From positions 1-25,481 of the forward strand of contig CALGTD010000046.1 in the NCBI GenBank assembly GCA_937901895.1: DNA of 25,481 bases. The letters run 5' to 3'. This stretch comes from an uncultured Spartobacteria bacterium. GTDB lineage: Bacteria > Verrucomicrobiota > Verrucomicrobiia > Chthoniobacterales > JAATET01. This document shows, one piece after another, positions 1 through 7,020 of the stretch. The notes below the pieces were generated by a model that was given only the letters and a program-made list of their open reading frames with translations, ran no database searches and had not been told where the DNA came from. The position numbers were made by a program, and so were the translations under genes. Positions within the stretch are counted from its first letter, which is position 1; the number at the start of each line of letters is the position of its first letter.

Positions 1-2
1 CC

Positions 3-713
3 CGCCTCATCGGCTCGCCTCCGGGCTATGTCGGTTACGAGGAAGGCGGCCAGCTCTCCGAGGCCGTCCGCCGGCGGCCGTATTCGGTCGTGCTCTTCGA
101 CGAGATTGAAAAGGCGCACCCCGACGTGATGCACCTCCTGCTCCAGATCCTGGAGGAAGGCAAGGTGACCGATTCACTCGGCCGCAAGATCGATTTCCGC
201 AATACGATCATCATCATGACGTCGAATGTCGGCGCCGAATTGATCAAGAAGCAGACATCTCTTGGCTTCGGTGCGCCAAAGGTCGACGACAGTTACGACA
301 CGATGCGCGAGAAGATCCTCGAGGAGACGAAGCGGGTTTTCAAACCCGAGTTCCTCAACCGCCTCGACGACATCATCGTCTTCCACACGCTCACCAAGCC
401 CGATCTCGTCCGCATCGTCGATCTCGAGGTCAGCAAGGTCGTGGAACGTCTGCGCGCGAAATCGATCCATGTCGAACTCGACCAGCCGGCGCACGAGCTC
501 CTCATCGAGAAGGGTTACGATCCCGCTTATGGCGCGCGCCCCATGCGCCGCGCCGTCGAGCGTTATCTCGAGGATCCCATGGCCGAGGAGCTTCTCCGCG
601 GCGCAATCAAGGAACACGACACGGTCCGGGTCACCCGCGACGGCGACAAACTCGTGTTCACCAGTGAGCCGAAGGAAGCGGCACCCGCTCTCACGGAGAC
701 GGCAACCGATTAA
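3..713 (+). CDS. clpC: ATP-dependent Clp protease ATP-binding subunit ClpC, C-terminal part (5' end outside window)
   Basis: This is the C-terminal part of a class I Clp/Hsp100 AAA+ unfoldase, which hands substrates to the ClpP protease in the cytoplasm. The frame is open from base 3, so the gene starts outside the window. Visible second-AAA-module landmarks are the pore-loop region GSPPGYVGYEEGG, Walker B VVLFDEIEKAHPDV, sensor 1 IIIMTSNVGAELI, the arginine-finger region FLNRLDDIIVF and sensor 2 GARPMRRAVE. They are followed by the small alpha/beta D2 domain and a short acidic tail ending PALTETATD. The short linker after TSNVGAELI and the mild tail fit ClpC better than ClpB. ClpA/ClpB cannot be fully excluded without the N-terminal and middle domains. 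It is followed by 142 non-coding bases and then rpsO on the same strand. Confidence 0.9.
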   Translation, partial: RLIGSPPGYVGYEEGGQLSEAVRRRPYSVVLFDEIEKAHPDVMHLLLQILEEGKVTDSLGRKIDFRNTIIIMTSNVGAELIKKQTSLGFGAPKVDDSYDTMREKILEETKRVFKPEFLNRLDDIIVFHTLTKPDLVRIVDLEVSKVVERLRAKSIHVELDQPAHELLIEKGYDPAYGARPMRRAVERYLEDPMAEELLRGAIKEHDTVRVTRDGDKLVFTSEPKEAAPALTETATD

Positions 714-794
714 TACGACGGGAAAGACCGTTTGATCAGGGCTGCACCCCGCCGAAATCGGCGAAGTGCGGCCTTGACCGGCTGTTTTGCCGGA

Positions 795-829
795 AATGCC
801 ACTTGCCAACCACCGGCAGCCGTGGCATT
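795..829 (+). promoter_or_regulatory. Inverted repeat in the rpsO leader
   Basis: An 8-base inverted repeat (AATGCCAC at 795-802, GTGGCATT at 822-829) encloses a 19-base loop and ends 26 bases before the rpsO start codon. Just upstream a second small hairpin, CCGGC/GCCGG (778-782 with 789-793), can form. In several bacteria S15 represses its own translation by binding structured leader RNA, so this could be an S15-responsive leader. That role is inference; only the repeat is seen. No T-run follows, so it is not a convincing terminator for clpC. Confidence 0.3.
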
Positions 830-855
830 CTCGCGGACTTATCAAGTTTGAATAA

Positions 856-1116
856 ATGGCAAAGACAGAAGTGACAGAGGCCGCCGCACTCCGCCTCCAT
901 GAGAAAGACACAGGCAGCGCGGACGTCCAGATCGCGCTCCTCACGAAGCGCATCACGGAACTCACCGAACATCTCAAGACCCACGCGAAGGACCATTCCT
1001 CCCGCCGCGGTCTCCTCAAGCTCGTGGCCAAGCGCCGCAGCCTTCTCGACTACCTGAAGCGCACCGCTTCCGACCGTTATCAAACGGTCCTCGAGAAGCT
1101 CCAACTCCGCAAGTAA
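856..1116 (+). CDS. rpsO: 30S ribosomal protein S15
   Basis: Ribosomal protein S15 binds the central domain of 16S rRNA early in 30S assembly and contributes to an intersubunit bridge. The 86-residue product is close to the usual 89. It carries the family signature: DTGSADVQIALLTKRI, then LTEHLKTHAKDHSSRRGLL, then VAKRRSLLDYLK and a basic C-terminus. The ATG at 856 gives the canonical MAKTEVT start; no good Shine-Dalgarno sequence precedes it. The order rpsO then pnp is conserved in many bacteria, which supports both calls. Confidence 0.97.
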   Translation: MAKTEVTEAAALRLHEKDTGSADVQIALLTKRITELTEHLKTHAKDHSSRRGLLKLVAKRRSLLDYLKRTASDRYQTVLEKLQLRK

Positions 1117-1128
1117 CGCGGATCACCG

Positions 1129-1176
1129 ATGCCAGTTTTCGGAAGCCCCGGCGCGTTCGCTGGGGCTTTCTGGCAT
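1129..1176 (+). terminator. Hairpin between rpsO and pnp (terminator or RNA-processing site)
   Basis: An inner stem, AGCCCCGGCG with CGCTGGGGCT (one G-U pair), has a 4-base loop. It sits inside an outer 7-base stem, ATGCCAG (1129-1135) with CTGGCAT (1170-1176). The T-rich stretch after it is poor (TTTC, ATTTC), so termination may be partial. In E. coli the rpsO-pnp spacer carries both a terminator and an RNase III cleavage site used in pnp autoregulation. An equivalent function here is inference from position and shape. Confidence 0.5.
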
Positions 1177-1244
1177 TTCAACCCATACGCGCGACGCCAA
1201 CCAGTGAAACCCGGCGCCGCACCTCCTGAACACCCATACATCCC

Positions 1245-3398
1245 ATGTCTCATTCCGTAACCGCCCACGTGGGCGCCAATCCCATCCTTATTGAAACCGG
1301 CAAGCTGGCAAAGCTCGCCGACGGAGCTGTCACCGTGCGCTCCGGCGAATCGATCGTTCTCGTTTCCGCCGTCTCCGCAACCACCGTCAAGGAAGGCCAG
1401 GACTTCTTCCCCCTCACCGTGGATTACCGCGAGAAGGCCGCCGCCGTCGGCAAATTCCCCGGCGGATATTTCAAGCGCGAGGGCCGTCCCTCCGAGAAGG
1501 AAATCCTCACCTGTCGCATGACGGACCGTCCGTTGCGGCCGCTCTTCCCGAAGGGCTATCTCTACGACACGCAGATCATCGGCGTGCTCCTGAGCGCGGA
1601 TGGCGAGGTCGATCCCGACATCCTTTTCATCAACGGTGCGAGCGCCGCACTGTGCGTCTCGGACATCCCTTTTGCCGGACCCGTCGGCGCCGTCCGCATC
1701 GGCCGCATCGACGGCCAGTTCGTCGTCAATCCCACGCACAGCGAGCGTGAGAACAGCGACCTCAATCTGGTCTACGTCGGCAACGAGACCGACGTCATCA
1801 TGATTGAAGGCGAAGCCGAGGAACTTCCCGAGGATCAGTTTGTCGCGGCGCTTCATTTCGCACAGGCGGAAGTCGTCAAGCTCGTTGCCGCGCAGAAGGA
1901 ACTCGCCGCAGCCGCCGGCAAGCCGAAGCGCCAGGCTCCGCTTTTTGTCGTTCCCGACGAACTGCTGGAAATCGCTTACTCCGTCGCAGGCGACCGCATC
2001 GAGTCGGCGATCTACACTCCCAGCAAGGTCGCCCGCCAGAAGGCCGTCGGCGCGCTGAAGGACGAGGTGACCGCCGCCATCCTCGAGAAGTTCCCGGAGG
2101 CAACGAAGTTCGAGATCAGCCAGGCGTTCGACTATCTGCAGAAGAAGGCGTTCCGCATCAGCATTCTCGACAAGCAGGTTCGCTGCGACGGTCGTGACAC
2201 AAAGACGATCCGTCCGCTCAGTGGCGAGACGGGCCTTCTTCCTCGCAGCCACGGCAGCGCCCTCTTCAGCCGCGGCGAGACGCAGGCCCTCTGCCTCGCA
2301 ACGCTCGCTCCCGCAGACGAAGCGCAGGAACTCGATGGCTACACCGGCGGCGAGACCAGCAAGCGATTCATTCTCCACTACAACTTCCCGCCGTTCTCGG
2401 TGGGTGAAACGGGCCGCACCGGCAGCCCTGGCCGCCGCGAAATCGGCCATGGAGCCCTCGCCGAGCGCTCGATTCTCGCCGTCATTCCCGAGGTCGACGA
2501 GTTTCCCTATGCGATCCGCGTGAGCAGCGAAGTGATGGAGTCCAACGGCTCCACCTCGATGGCCACCGTCTGCGGCGGCGTTCTCGCGCTCATGGATGCC
2601 GGCGTGCCAATCAAAAAGCCGGTTGCAGGCATCAGCTGCGGTCTCGTGACCGAGTTCAATGGCGACCAGCTCGCCCGCTACACCCTCCTCACCGACATCA
2701 TCGGCAGCGAAGATCACTTCGGTGACATGGACTGGAAGCTCTGCGGCACCCGCGATGGCGTGACCGGCTTCCAGCTCGACCTCAAACTCCCCGGCATCCC
2801 GCTCGACCTCATGGCCGAGGCGATCTACCGCGCGCGTGACGACCGCCAGAAGGTTCTCGACGTGATGGAGTCGATCCTTGCGCAGCCGCGCACGGAGCTG
2901 AGCCCCTACGCACCGCGCATCGAAACGATCAAGATCAACCCCGACAAGATCGGCCTGCTCATCGGTCCTGGTGGCAAGACCATCAAGGGCATCGTCGCGG
3001 AGACCGGAGCGGAGATCAACATCGAGGACGACGGCTCCGTTCACATCTACTCGAACAATGGCGACAGCCTCGCCCGTGCGAAGCAGATCATCAACGGCAT
3101 GACCAAGGAGATCGAGATCGGCGAGACCTTCCAGGGCACCGTCGTTTCCATCAAGGACTTCGGCGCCTTCGTGGAGGTCCTGCCCGGCAAGGACGGCCTT
3201 GTGCATATCTCTGAACTCGCAGACTTCCGCGTGAACAAGGTCACGGATGTCGTGAAGGTCGGCGACGCCGTCTGGGTGAAGTGCATCGGCGTGGACGACA
3301 AGGGCCGCGTGAAACTCAGCCGCAAGGCCGCGATGAAGGATCGCGATGCGGAGGCGGCCGGAGGCGCTGCAGCCGACACACCGGCCAACGCCGCCTAG
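1245..3398 (+). CDS. pnp: Polyribonucleotide nucleotidyltransferase (PNPase)
   Basis: PNPase is a phosphorolytic 3'-to-5' exoribonuclease of the RNA degradosome that also can add 3' tails. The 717-residue product has the full family layout: a first RNase PH-like domain (residues about 1-150, with FFPLTVDYREK, FKREGRPSEKE and MTDRPLRPLFPKGY), an all-helical linker, and a second, catalytic RNase PH domain (about 310-545, with RSHGSALFSRGETQAL, GRREIGHGALAER, SNGSTSMATVCGG and VAGISCGLV). A KH domain follows (about 558-617, with GLLIGPGGKTIK) and then an S1 domain (about 625-697, with GTVVSIKDFGAFVEVLPGKDGLVHIS). The ATG at 1245 gives an N-terminus matching the family; no clear Shine-Dalgarno sequence is visible. 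It lies directly downstream of rpsO. Confidence 0.97.
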   Translation: MSHSVTAHVGANPILIETGKLAKLADGAVTVRSGESIVLVSAVSATTVKEGQDFFPLTVDYREKAAAVGKFPGGYFKREGRPSEKEILTCRMTDRPLRPLFPKGYLYDTQIIGVLLSADGEVDPDILFINGASAALCVSDIPFAGPVGAVRIGRIDGQFVVNPTHSERENSDLNLVYVGNETDVIMIEGEAEELPEDQFVAALHFAQAEVVKLVAAQKELAAAAGKPKRQAPLFVVPDELLEIAYSVAGDRIESAIYTPSKVARQKAVGALKDEVTAAILEKFPEATKFEISQAFDYLQKKAFRISILDKQVRCDGRDTKTIRPLSGETGLLPRSHGSALFSRGETQALCLATLAPADEAQELDGYTGGETSKRFILHYNFPPFSVGETGRTGSPGRREIGHGALAERSILAVIPEVDEFPYAIRVSSEVMESNGSTSMATVCGGVLALMDAGVPIKKPVAGISCGLVTEFNGDQLARYTLLTDIIGSEDHFGDMDWKLCGTRDGVTGFQLDLKLPGIPLDLMAEAIYRARDDRQKVLDVMESILAQPRTELSPYAPRIETIKINPDKIGLLIGPGGKTIKGIVAETGAEINIEDDGSVHIYSNNGDSLARAKQIINGMTKEIEIGETFQGTVVSIKDFGAFVEVLPGKDGLVHISELADFRVNKVTDVVKVGDAVWVKCIGVDDKGRVKLSRKAAMKDRDAEAAGGAAADTPANAA

Positions 3399-3423
3399 GC
3401 ACACAGCCAATCGAAATCATCGG

Positions 3424-3459
3424 ACGGGCGGGAGATCCACTCCCGCCCGTTTCGTTTTT
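3424..3459 (+). terminator. Intrinsic terminator of pnp
   Basis: A perfect 11-base stem (ACGGGCGGGAG at 3424-3434 with CTCCCGCCCGT at 3440-3450) has a 5-base loop and is followed by TTCGTTTTT. It starts 25 bases after the pnp stop codon. On the opposite strand it lies just past the stop of the convergent gene at 3464, so the stem may serve both, though the T-run favours the plus strand. Confidence 0.85.
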
Positions 3460-3463
3460 CAAC

Positions 3464-3898
3464 TCATTCGTTTTCCGTCCACTCCTCGAGACAACGTTCC
3501 GCCTCCGCCTTGTCCGCGCAGGTGACGATCCGGACGCTATGGGGGTAGTGAAACAGCGAAAGAATGCTGAATCCGATATCCCGCTCCGGATTCGGAATGA
3601 TTCGGATCACCGCCGCGATCCGGCGCGAGGTATATGCGTCCATCACGCGGCTTAGGTCTCTCGAGCATCCGCTGTCCATCCGCTCGAGATCGGACAGGTC
3701 GGTAAGAACCACGAACCCATCCGACAGCAGAGGCAGGATTCCGTCGAGTTCCTCGAGATGCCTTCGCATCATTTCCGGCGTCACGCGCCCGCGATACTCG
3801 ACTCGAAGCACATTGCCACCGGAGTCCGGCAGGCAACGCACACAGGAGCCATTTTCCTCGTGCGTGGAAAATGGCCGTGCCTCGCGGGTCCCATCCAT
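3464..3898 (-). CDS. STAS/SpoIIAA-like small protein, function unknown
   Basis: This 144-residue cytoplasmic protein has no signal peptide or membrane segment. From about residue 27 it alternates strand and helix (LRVEYRGRVTPEMMRRHLEEL, GFVVLTDLSDLERMD, RRIAAVIRIIPNPERDIGFSIL, VRIVTCADKAEAERCLEEW). This resembles the SpoIIAA/STAS-like fold of stand-alone bacterial proteins; no phosphorylatable Ser/Thr motif of a true anti-anti-sigma factor is obvious. A longer reading from TTG at 3904 is possible, but the GGAGG on the minus strand is ideally spaced for the ATG at 3898 and too close for the TTG. It diverges from the UspA-family gene and converges on pnp. A structural search would decide the family. 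Confidence 0.7.
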   Translation of the reverse strand: MDGTREARPFSTHEENGSCVRCLPDSGGNVLRVEYRGRVTPEMMRRHLEELDGILPLLSDGFVVLTDLSDLERMDSGCSRDLSRVMDAYTSRRIAAVIRIIPNPERDIGFSILSLFHYPHSVRIVTCADKAEAERCLEEWTENE

Positions 3899-4089
3899 GA
3901 ACAACCTCCGTCACACCAATACCGTTCCTTCGCCGTCCGGACCAATCGGATCTTGCCAAAATCCCCCCTCTTTTCGGCGCGGCGCAGTGAGGAAATACGA
4001 GGCTCTGGACAATTCATAGCCGCACTTTGGCAAGTTCCGAAGGGCAGCAGGGACTTTCCTGCTTCAAATTGCCCTCGAAAGGAACCCCC

Positions 4090-4632
4090 ATGAATACGAC
4101 CCGTTCCCCATCTCTGAACATCCCGCTCGATCGCATTCTTCCGCAGCGCGACGCCGTGCTTCGAGGAGACCACTTCGCGCATCCGGGCCATGCCCACGTT
4201 TTCACCATCCTTGTGCCGGTCGACTTTTCATCCACCTCCGATGAAGCCGTCGCCCTTGCGGCAAGAATCGGCGCCCCGCTCCATGCCCGCTTTGTGCTCC
4301 TGCACATCCTGCCCCACATGGACGCATCCGACTCCGAAACGGATTTGGCGCCCATCGAGGAGCGTCGAAACAAGGCTCTGGCAAAAATGAGCTCCATGGC
4401 AGGGGCTCTTCGCATGGCAATTCGCGACGCGCCCTACGAGATCCGGATTCGTCACGACTGCGCGCTTGCAGGCATCGTGCACGAGGCACTCGATACCCAT
4501 GCGGACCTCATTGTTCTCACACGACACGATGACCCGTCCGACGCCGCAGGGTGGTTTGATCCTGCGGTGGAATATGCCGTCCATCACGCGCCCTGCCCCG
4601 TTCTGCTCGCGCCGGATTGGAACGATCAATAG
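4090..4632 (+). CDS. Universal stress protein (UspA family)
   Basis: This 180-residue single-domain UspA-fold protein is cytoplasmic and probably acts in stress tolerance. After an unusual N-terminal extension of about 35 residues, the domain opens with FTILVPVDFSSTSDEAVALAARIG and FVLLHILPHMD. It closes with HADLIVLTRHDDPSDAAGWFDPAVEYAVHHAPCPVLLAPDW. ATP-binding members carry a G-x2-G-x9-G-(S/T) motif before the HAPCPVL strand. Here the equivalent stretch is TRHDDPSDAAGWFDPAVEY, so the glycine motif is absent and nucleotide binding is doubtful. The ATG at 4090 has AAAGGA upstream; an upstream TTG at 4027 would extend the frame but lacks support. The 3' end overlaps the convergent yraN end by 7 bases. 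Confidence 0.85.
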   Translation: MNTTRSPSLNIPLDRILPQRDAVLRGDHFAHPGHAHVFTILVPVDFSSTSDEAVALAARIGAPLHARFVLLHILPHMDASDSETDLAPIEERRNKALAKMSSMAGALRMAIRDAPYEIRIRHDCALAGIVHEALDTHADLIVLTRHDDPSDAAGWFDPAVEYAVHHAPCPVLLAPDWNDQ

Positions 4633-5075
4633 TAGTGGTTTCGGGGAAGCCCGAACGCATTCTGGACAATTCGCACCTCCGGCGAATCACCGACAATCAC
4701 CTCAACCACATCGAAGCGGAACACGATGTCGGGCATGTCCAGCATCCGCAGCCACGCCATCGCTCCGGCCACGATCCGCCGACGCTTTCTGCGATCCACG
4801 GCATCCATCGGTCGCCCATAATCCTCGCGGCTCCGCGTCTTCACCTCGACAAACACCAGCGCGTTAGCAGCCCGGTCCCGGCAGACAAGATCGATCTCCC
4901 CGCCCTTCGCCAGCCGGACGTTTTTACGGAGCACCTTGTAGCCGTTTCTGGACAAATGCCGGGCCGCCAGGCGTTCGCCTTGCCGCCCGAGAACGAGATG
5001 GGATGCGTCAGAAGAGATCGAGCGCCATCTGCGCCACCGGCGAGAAAGTGCGTCGATGAATGGGACACGGCCCAT
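4626..5075 (-). CDS. yraN: YraN/UPF0102 family endonuclease-fold protein
   Basis: This protein of about 149 residues belongs to UPF0102 (YraN), a family with a restriction-endonuclease-like core whose function is not settled. The core reads LGRQGERLAARHLSRNGYKVLRKNVR, then GGEIDLVCRD and LVFVEVKTR, giving the E...D...ExK pattern of PD-(D/E)XK folds, then RPMDAVDRRKRRRIVAGAMAWL and FRFDVVEV. The start is uncertain: ATG at 5075 adds about 29 residues before the core and overlaps rnhB by 68 bases. Farther ATGs at 5111 and 5135 are also open, and no good internal start was found. Location just after rplS-rnhB is a common arrangement for this family. Confidence 0.85.
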   Translation of the reverse strand: MGRVPFIDALSRRWRRWRSISSDASHLVLGRQGERLAARHLSRNGYKVLRKNVRLAKGGEIDLVCRDRAANALVFVEVKTRSREDYGRPMDAVDRRKRRRIVAGAMAWLRMLDMPDIVFRFDVVEVIVGDSPEVRIVQNAFGLPRNHYY

Positions 5076-5628
5076 GCCTAGCGAGGCTATCCAGATGTTC
5101 GGGCGTTGCATAGCCCTTGTGTCGCGAAAACCCATACACGGGCCATTCCTCGCAGTGCCGCGCCATCAGCCGATCCCGGGTAACCTTCGCGATCACGCTC
5201 GCGGCCGCAATGCTCCGGCTCAAACCATCGCCTCCAATCAAGGCGGTCTGAGCCACCACAAAATCCCGCACCGGCAGCCCGTCGATCAACGCATGGACCG
5301 CAGGCGTCGCAAGGCTTCGCACGGCCTCGGCCATGGCCTCGTGACACGCGCGCAGGATGTTGATCCGGTCGATCACATCCGCATCGCGCACCGCGACCGC
5401 CCAGACGACATCGGGATTTTCGGTGAGGCGTCGGTAAAAATCCTCCCGGGCCCGCGCGGTGAGCTTTTTCGAATCGTCGAGTCCGGGCAGGCGGATCTTC
5501 TGCGGAAGAATGACCGCTGCCGCCACCACCGGCCCGGCAAGCGGCCCCCGGCCGGCTTCATCCACGCCTGCAACGGGATGGATGCCCTGCCGCCAGAGGC
5601 GATGCTCGTGCTCGAACGAGCAGGGCAT
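5008..5628 (-). CDS. rnhB: Ribonuclease HII
   Basis: RNase HII nicks DNA at embedded ribonucleotides and removes RNA from RNA-DNA hybrids. The product has 206 residues. Signatures are GVDEAGRGPLAGPVVAAAVIL (acidic residues D23 and E24), DDSKKLT, LIDGLPV (D116), GGDGLSRSIAAASVIAKVTRDRLM (D134), the YGFSRHKGYATPEHLDSL block and GPCPIHRRTFSPV near the end. All four metal-binding carboxylates expected of the family are present. The ATG at 5628 lies 9 bases beyond the rplS stop on the same strand, so the two are probably co-transcribed. Its 3' end overlaps the likely yraN start. Confidence 0.96.
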   Translation of the reverse strand: MPCSFEHEHRLWRQGIHPVAGVDEAGRGPLAGPVVAAAVILPQKIRLPGLDDSKKLTARAREDFYRRLTENPDVVWAVAVRDADVIDRINILRACHEAMAEAVRSLATPAVHALIDGLPVRDFVVAQTALIGGDGLSRSIAAASVIAKVTRDRLMARHCEEWPVYGFSRHKGYATPEHLDSLARHGPCPIHRRTFSPVAQMALDLF

Positions 5629-5637
5629 TTGGAAAAA

Positions 5638-5994
5638 TCAGGCGCTGGTTTCGACCTTCTCCTTCACCGTCGTGGCGGACTTGCCCTTGCGGTTGCGGAG
5701 GTAGTTGAGCTTCGCACGACGGACCGAGCCCTTGCGCTCAACCTCGATCTTCGCGATGCGCGGCGAGTGCAACGGGAACACGCGTTCCACACCTTCGCCG
5801 TAGCTGATGCGACGGACGGTGAAATTCGCGTTGATGCCCGTGCCCTTGCGGCCAATGACGATGCCCGAGTAAATCTGGGTCCGCTCCTTGTCACCTTCGA
5901 TGACGCGTGTATGGACCTTCACGGTGTCGCCAACCGCAAAAGCGGTGACGTCTTTCTTCATCTGTTCGTTCTCGATGGTCGCAATAACACTCAT
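5638..5994 (-). CDS. rplS: 50S ribosomal protein L19
   Basis: L19 sits at the 30S-50S interface. The 118-residue product matches the usual length of about 115. It shows FAVGDTVKVHTRVIEGDKERTQIYSGIVIGRKG, then FTVRRISYGEGVERVFPLHSPRIAKIEVERKG and RRAKLNYLRNRKGKSA, the hallmark L19 blocks. I chose the ATG at 5994 (MSVIATIEN) because the upstream in-frame extension is not L19-like. It lies 71 bases beyond argF and 9 bases before rnhB. The frequent rpsP-rimM-trmD-rplS arrangement is not seen here; argF occupies the upstream position. Confidence 0.96.
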   Translation of the reverse strand: MSVIATIENEQMKKDVTAFAVGDTVKVHTRVIEGDKERTQIYSGIVIGRKGTGINANFTVRRISYGEGVERVFPLHSPRIAKIEVERKGSVRRAKLNYLRNRKGKSATTVKEKVETSA

Positions 5995-6065
5995 GGCCGG
6001 AAAATGGTGGACCGGCAATTCTGCCCGGATTTCGATCCCGTGCAAGCGGTAAATTCCCGTCGCGG

Positions 6066-6962
6066 CTATTTGCCGAGCAGGCTCAGAATCGCTTTCTGCA
6101 CGTGGAGCCGGTTCTCCGCCTGCTGGAAAATCGTGTCCGCGTGGGCCTCCAGCGTCTCGTCGGTGATTTCCTTGCCCCGGTAGGCGGGGAGGCAATGCAT
6201 CACCAGGGCGCCCGGCTTTGCCGCCGCCACCACCTGCTCGTTGATCTGGTAGCCGCTCAGCTGAGCGACGCGATACGCAGCCTCGTCCTCCTTGCCCATG
6301 CTCACCCAGACATCGGTGTAAAGCACGTCCGCCCCGGCGGCGGCATCCAGCAGGCCGGTCGTCACCGCAATTTTACCTCCCGCCCGCGCGAGAAGATCTG
6401 CGGGGGGTTGGAAATGCGAGGGAGCCGCAATTCGGAGATCGATGCCGAGTTTCGACGCCGCCCAGATCCAGGAGCGCGGCACGTTGCAGTCACCGTCGCC
6501 GACAAAGCAGACCGAGAGGTTGTCGAGACTTCCACGCCGCTCGCGAATCGTAAACAGGTCCGCGAGGATCTGGCAGGGATGCTCCTCGTCGGTAAGTGCG
6601 TTGATGGTGGGAATCCCGCTGAACTCCGCGAATTCCTCAACGTCCTTTTGCGCGAACGTCCGGATCACCGCGCCATGCAGCATGCGACCCATCACCCGCG
6701 CGGTGTCCTTGATCGGTTCGCCACGGCCAAGCTGGATGTCGTTCGACGAGAGAAACATCACATCGCCGCCCAGTTCGCGGATTCCCACCTCGAAGCTCAC
6801 CCGCGTGCGGGTCGAACTTTTGGAAAACATGATTGCCCAGCACTGGTGCCGCAGGGGGTGGTCGGCATGACGGCCACGCGTGGCCTTCATCTCGGTCGTG
6901 ACGTCGAGAATCCCGAGGATCTCGTCGCGCGAAAGCGATTCGATGGACAGCAGATGTTTCAC
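6066..6962 (-). CDS. argF: Ornithine carbamoyltransferase
   Basis: This cytoplasmic enzyme joins carbamoyl phosphate to ornithine to make citrulline in arginine synthesis. In the 298-residue product the carbamoyl-phosphate loop is KSSTRTRVSFE (STRTR at 50-54), with HPCQILADL (128-131) following. The ornithine side has DVWVSMGKE (D217, SMG 221-223), MHCLPAYRG (256-260) and QQAENRLHVQK. The loop usually read as GDGNNV is GDGDCNV here, one residue longer. The SMG and HCLP motifs still make it an ornithine rather than an aspartate or acetylornithine enzyme. The start is GTG at 6962, which gives the canonical MKHLLSI N-terminus. argD lies upstream on the same strand, separated by the GloVer-repeat gene. 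Confidence 0.95.
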   Translation of the reverse strand: MKHLLSIESLSRDEILGILDVTTEMKATRGRHADHPLRHQCWAIMFSKSSTRTRVSFEVGIRELGGDVMFLSSNDIQLGRGEPIKDTARVMGRMLHGAVIRTFAQKDVEEFAEFSGIPTINALTDEEHPCQILADLFTIRERRGSLDNLSVCFVGDGDCNVPRSWIWAASKLGIDLRIAAPSHFQPPADLLARAGGKIAVTTGLLDAAAGADVLYTDVWVSMGKEDEAAYRVAQLSGYQINEQVVAAAKPGALVMHCLPAYRGKEITDETLEAHADTIFQQAENRLHVQKAILSLLGK

Positions 6963-7020
6963 CCGACGTTTGTAAGCGTTCGCGACACCTTCGACAACCC
7001 CTCTCGCGCGACGCGGAAAA

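Noticed and set aside
1080..3410. 776-codon open frame antisense to pnp
   Set aside because: Long only because of high GC and codon bias of pnp; the amino acid make-up is that of a shadow frame and pnp is certain.
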